From CALARM01 sp964431735 (GTDB taxonomy: Bacteria; Vulcanimicrobiota; SpSt-956; JAKJGF01): 7,933 nt of DNA. Positions within the stretch are counted from its first letter, which is position 1; every line of letters begins with the position of its first letter. The notes below the pieces were generated by a model. That model made no database searches and was not told the DNA's origin. It worked only from the letters and a program-made list of their open reading frames with translations. A program made the translations under genes and the position numbers. The stretch lies in NCBI GenBank assembly GCA_964431735.1, contig CAYSLJ010000234.1:1-7933 (forward strand), written 5' to 3'. Positions 5,871 to 7,933 of the stretch are shown in pieces.

Positions 5871-7760
5871 ATGAAATCTGGCAAATTTTTTAGAGATACA
5901 GGAAGTAAAATATTACTGTTTTTGATTCTGTCTGCTTTCCTTTTTTCTTATATTTTCTTTGTTTTTTATGAAGAAGATAAAAAAGATAGCCAGTATACAC
6001 TGTCGCTCTGTAAGATTTTTCTGGAAAATAAGATGAAAGAAACGTTCAATATATCTATATGTGTGCTAAATGATATAGATAATATTCTGGAGAATGGCCT
6101 TGTTGCAAAGCCTTTCCCTGTAAGTTTTACGCTTATTGTCAATGAAAATGGTTCTGTAATAGATAAAAGCGGCAGTGAAATTGATGAACATATGATGAAA
6201 AAATTACTGCTTGCTGAAAATCCGAATGCAAGCTCTTCGGACATAATCAGAGTTATGGCCAATCCTGATAGCGGTCTCACTGTAGTATCTATTCTTCCTT
6301 TTGATAATCAAAAAATAAAAGGTTTTATTGTAGTAGGTAATAATTTTTCTGAAATAGATGTTCAAAAGCAGGTTCCTGTCATAGAAACTAAAATAGGAAC
6401 TTATATAGATAATAAAAAAATTCCCAATAGCTTCGGCCCTGACAATCTTTCTTCTAAGGCAATAAAAGAACTGAAACAGAATAATATTTTCTTTGATAAT
6501 TTTAATATAAATGGCAGAGGATATTACGCCTTTATATATCCTTTAAATCATATAGAAGGAGAAATACCTGATGCAATGTTATGTGCGTTGCCTTCAGACT
6601 TTTTTTATAAAATAAAAATGCAGAGTATATATGCAAAAATTTTTTTAATCCTTCTTTTACTGTTTTTTTTATTGACTCCCGTGCTATCAGGTAACAAAAA
6701 AGGTGAAGATACCACTCTTCAGGATGCAGGTGAAATTGAACTTACTGACAGAGAGAATCTGGAACTGGCAAATATAAAAATTAAAAAAATTAATGAAGAA
6801 TTAAAGACAAAAACGGAAACTATTAAGAAATCACGTGATGAAGCCCAGCAGAACAGGCATCAAATGGATTCACTTTCTGCGAAGTGTAAAAAAATTCAGG
6901 ACGAACTGGATGCTTTAAAAAAAGCAAATGAAGATGTTCAATTAAATAAAAATCAGCTGGAACTGGTTAATATAAAACTTAAAAAGGCTCAGGCAGAACT
7001 TGAAAGTATGGACAAGATAAAGGCACAGTTTCTGTCAAATATAAACCATGAATTCAGAACTCCTGTGGCTCTTGTAATAGGATTTTCCGAAATACTCCTT
7101 GCCGATGAAAAACTGGATAGAGAACAAAAATCCCTTGTAAATGATATTTATAATGCCAGTACAAGACTCAAAGAAACTGTTGATAATATTCTGGCATTAC
7201 CTGAATCTATTAAATTTGATAAAAAAGATAGACCATTTAAAGAGGTAAATATTTTAGATGTAATTGAAAAAGTTAAAAAAACATTTAAAGGTGAAATAGA
7301 AAAGAAAAAGTTAAATGTACAGGTAAATCTGTCTGACCATATCCCTTCAAAGGTTTTAATTGAAGATGAGGAATTGGAACATATATTGAATAATCTTTTA
7401 AGTAATGCTGTTAAATTTACGGGACACGAAGGTACTATTACGGTAAAAGCAGAAATAACTAAAAACAATCCCTATGGAGTATTACATAATAAGAATAACG
7501 AGAAAAAAGAAAATTACCTGAATATATCTATATCTGATACAGGCATAGGTATAAAACCGCAGGATCAGCAGAAATTATTCCAAAAAGAGTTCTGGCAGGC
7601 TGATAGTTCTTCTACCAGAGCCTATGAAGGGAGCGGCCTCGGCCTGGTTATTACGAAAAAACTTGTTGAAGATCTCGGTGGTACTATATGGTTTTATAGC
7701 AAGGAAGGTGAGGGAAGTACCTTTGGCTTTGTAATACCGGTTTCAGGAGAACATTCTTAG
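5871..7760 (+). CDS. Membrane-bound sensor histidine kinase with periplasmic domain and coiled coil
   Basis: Encodes 629 residues. The start is supported by AAGGTG (5858-5863) 7 bases upstream. Membrane helix 1 spans about 14-32 and helix 2 about 254-272. Between them lie about 220 extracytoplasmic residues, probably a Cache-like sensor, though I cannot name the fold. A charged coiled coil (about 290-385) leads to HisKA with phospho-acceptor His393 in INHEFRTP, then HATPase (about 500-625) with N box NNLLSNAVKF (507-516), G1 DTGIG (556-560) and G2 GSGLGL (587-592). There is no receiver domain and no adjacent regulator gene, so the partner lies elsewhere. The coiled coil contains two similar segments 66 residues apart. 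The F-box region reads LFQKEFWQADSS, one residue longer than the common LFEEFWQADSS form. It diverges from feoA across a 460-base control region. The signal is unknown. Confidence 0.92.
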   Translation: MKSGKFFRDTGSKILLFLILSAFLFSYIFFVFYEEDKKDSQYTLSLCKIFLENKMKETFNISICVLNDIDNILENGLVAKPFPVSFTLIVNENGSVIDKSGSEIDEHMMKKLLLAENPNASSSDIIRVMANPDSGLTVVSILPFDNQKIKGFIVVGNNFSEIDVQKQVPVIETKIGTYIDNKKIPNSFGPDNLSSKAIKELKQNNIFFDNFNINGRGYYAFIYPLNHIEGEIPDAMLCALPSDFFYKIKMQSIYAKIFLILLLLFFLLTPVLSGNKKGEDTTLQDAGEIELTDRENLELANIKIKKINEELKTKTETIKKSRDEAQQNRHQMDSLSAKCKKIQDELDALKKANEDVQLNKNQLELVNIKLKKAQAELESMDKIKAQFLSNINHEFRTPVALVIGFSEILLADEKLDREQKSLVNDIYNASTRLKETVDNILALPESIKFDKKDRPFKEVNILDVIEKVKKTFKGEIEKKKLNVQVNLSDHIPSKVLIEDEELEHILNNLLSNAVKFTGHEGTITVKAEITKNNPYGVLHNKNNEKKENYLNISISDTGIGIKPQDQQKLFQKEFWQADSSSTRAYEGSGLGLVITKKLVEDLGGTIWFYSKEGEGSTFGFVIPVSGEHS

Positions 7761-7799
7761 TGCTTATAACGGTAATTATTCTATTCCACTGGTTATAGT

Positions 7800-7828
7800 C
7801 GTGACGCGTAACGCGTTATGCGTCACGC
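7800..7828. repeat. GC-rich palindrome of 7-base units (GTGACGC type)
   Basis: From 7801 the sequence divides into four 7-base units, two of the GTGACGC kind followed by two of inverted character (GTTATGC, GTCACGC). The whole from 7800 to 7827 is a near-perfect palindrome with only G-T type departures and no spacer. It is strikingly GC-rich against its AT-rich surroundings. It begins 40 bases after the kinase stop. It lacks a T-run, so it is not a classical terminator, though it may end or protect the transcript. Confidence 0.7.
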
Positions 7829-7872
7829 GAGGAGACCAGATTATCCGGTGTCGTATTTACTGCTGGCAGCAC

Positions 7873-7933
7873 TTAGAACCTATCCGAAAAGTCATCAAAT
7901 ACCTTCCGGTGTGTGAGGCTCTTCCGAAAAATC
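7873..7933 (-). CDS. Possible C-terminal end of a CDS entering from the right
   Basis: On the minus strand a frame is open from the right edge to a TAA at 7875-7873 and reads IFRKSLTHRKVFDDFSDRF. It is too short to identify. A plus-strand frame at the left edge (1-72) ends similarly with FRKS and then RDRF before its stop, so this may be part of a dispersed repeat or a mobile-element remnant rather than a host gene. Confidence 0.2.
   Translation of the reverse strand, partial: IFRKSLTHRKVFDDFSDRF

Overview
The window is an AT-rich stretch of a bacterial chromosome with short, well-formed intergenic signals. It holds a ferrous-iron uptake operon on the minus strand, flanked by two histidine kinase genes on the plus strand. 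The long PAS hybrid kinase, the FeoA/FeoB pair with a FeoB-associated Cys-rich membrane peptide, the Fur-type operator and the self-complementary intergenic repeats would suit an anaerobic or microaerophilic bacterium, perhaps a low-GC Desulfobacterota or Nitrospirota-like lineage. The taxonomy is an inference of low confidence. No rRNA, tRNA, CRISPR array or intact insertion sequence was seen.

Layout. Positions 1-551 hold no securely assigned gene. They contain a possible partial minus-strand frame at the edge, a very long hairpin (72-133), a small GC-rich dyad (271-285), a palindromic element built of 7-base units (297-363), and a promoter with a 5' leader for the first kinase. A cytoplasmic triple-PAS hybrid histidine kinase follows (552-2777, +). 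It converges on the feo operon, which reads from right to left: feoA (5189-5410), feoB (3010-5055), then a 46-residue Cys-rich membrane peptide (2838-2978). Upstream of feoA are two candidate sigma70 promoters and a perfect 11+3+11 Fur-like operator. Divergent from feoA lies a membrane-bound histidine kinase (5871-7760, +) with its own leader. The right end (7761-7933) has another 7-base-unit palindrome and a short partial minus-strand frame.

How the genes work together. FeoB is the GTPase-coupled inner-membrane Fe(II) permease, FeoA is its small SH3-like cytosolic partner, and the Cys-rich peptide is a known FeoB companion. Iron-loaded Fur would occlude the proximal promoter. Neither kinase has an adjacent separate response regulator. 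The first carries its own receiver domain and the second needs a partner elsewhere. A functional link between the kinases and iron is suggested only by position.

The most unusual feature is that three intergenic spacers (before the first kinase, between feoA and feoB, after the second kinase) each contain an element made of 7-base units in inverted halves. The three use unrelated unit sequences but the same design. The one inside the feo operon abuts the feoA stop codon and fills most of the spacer to feoB.
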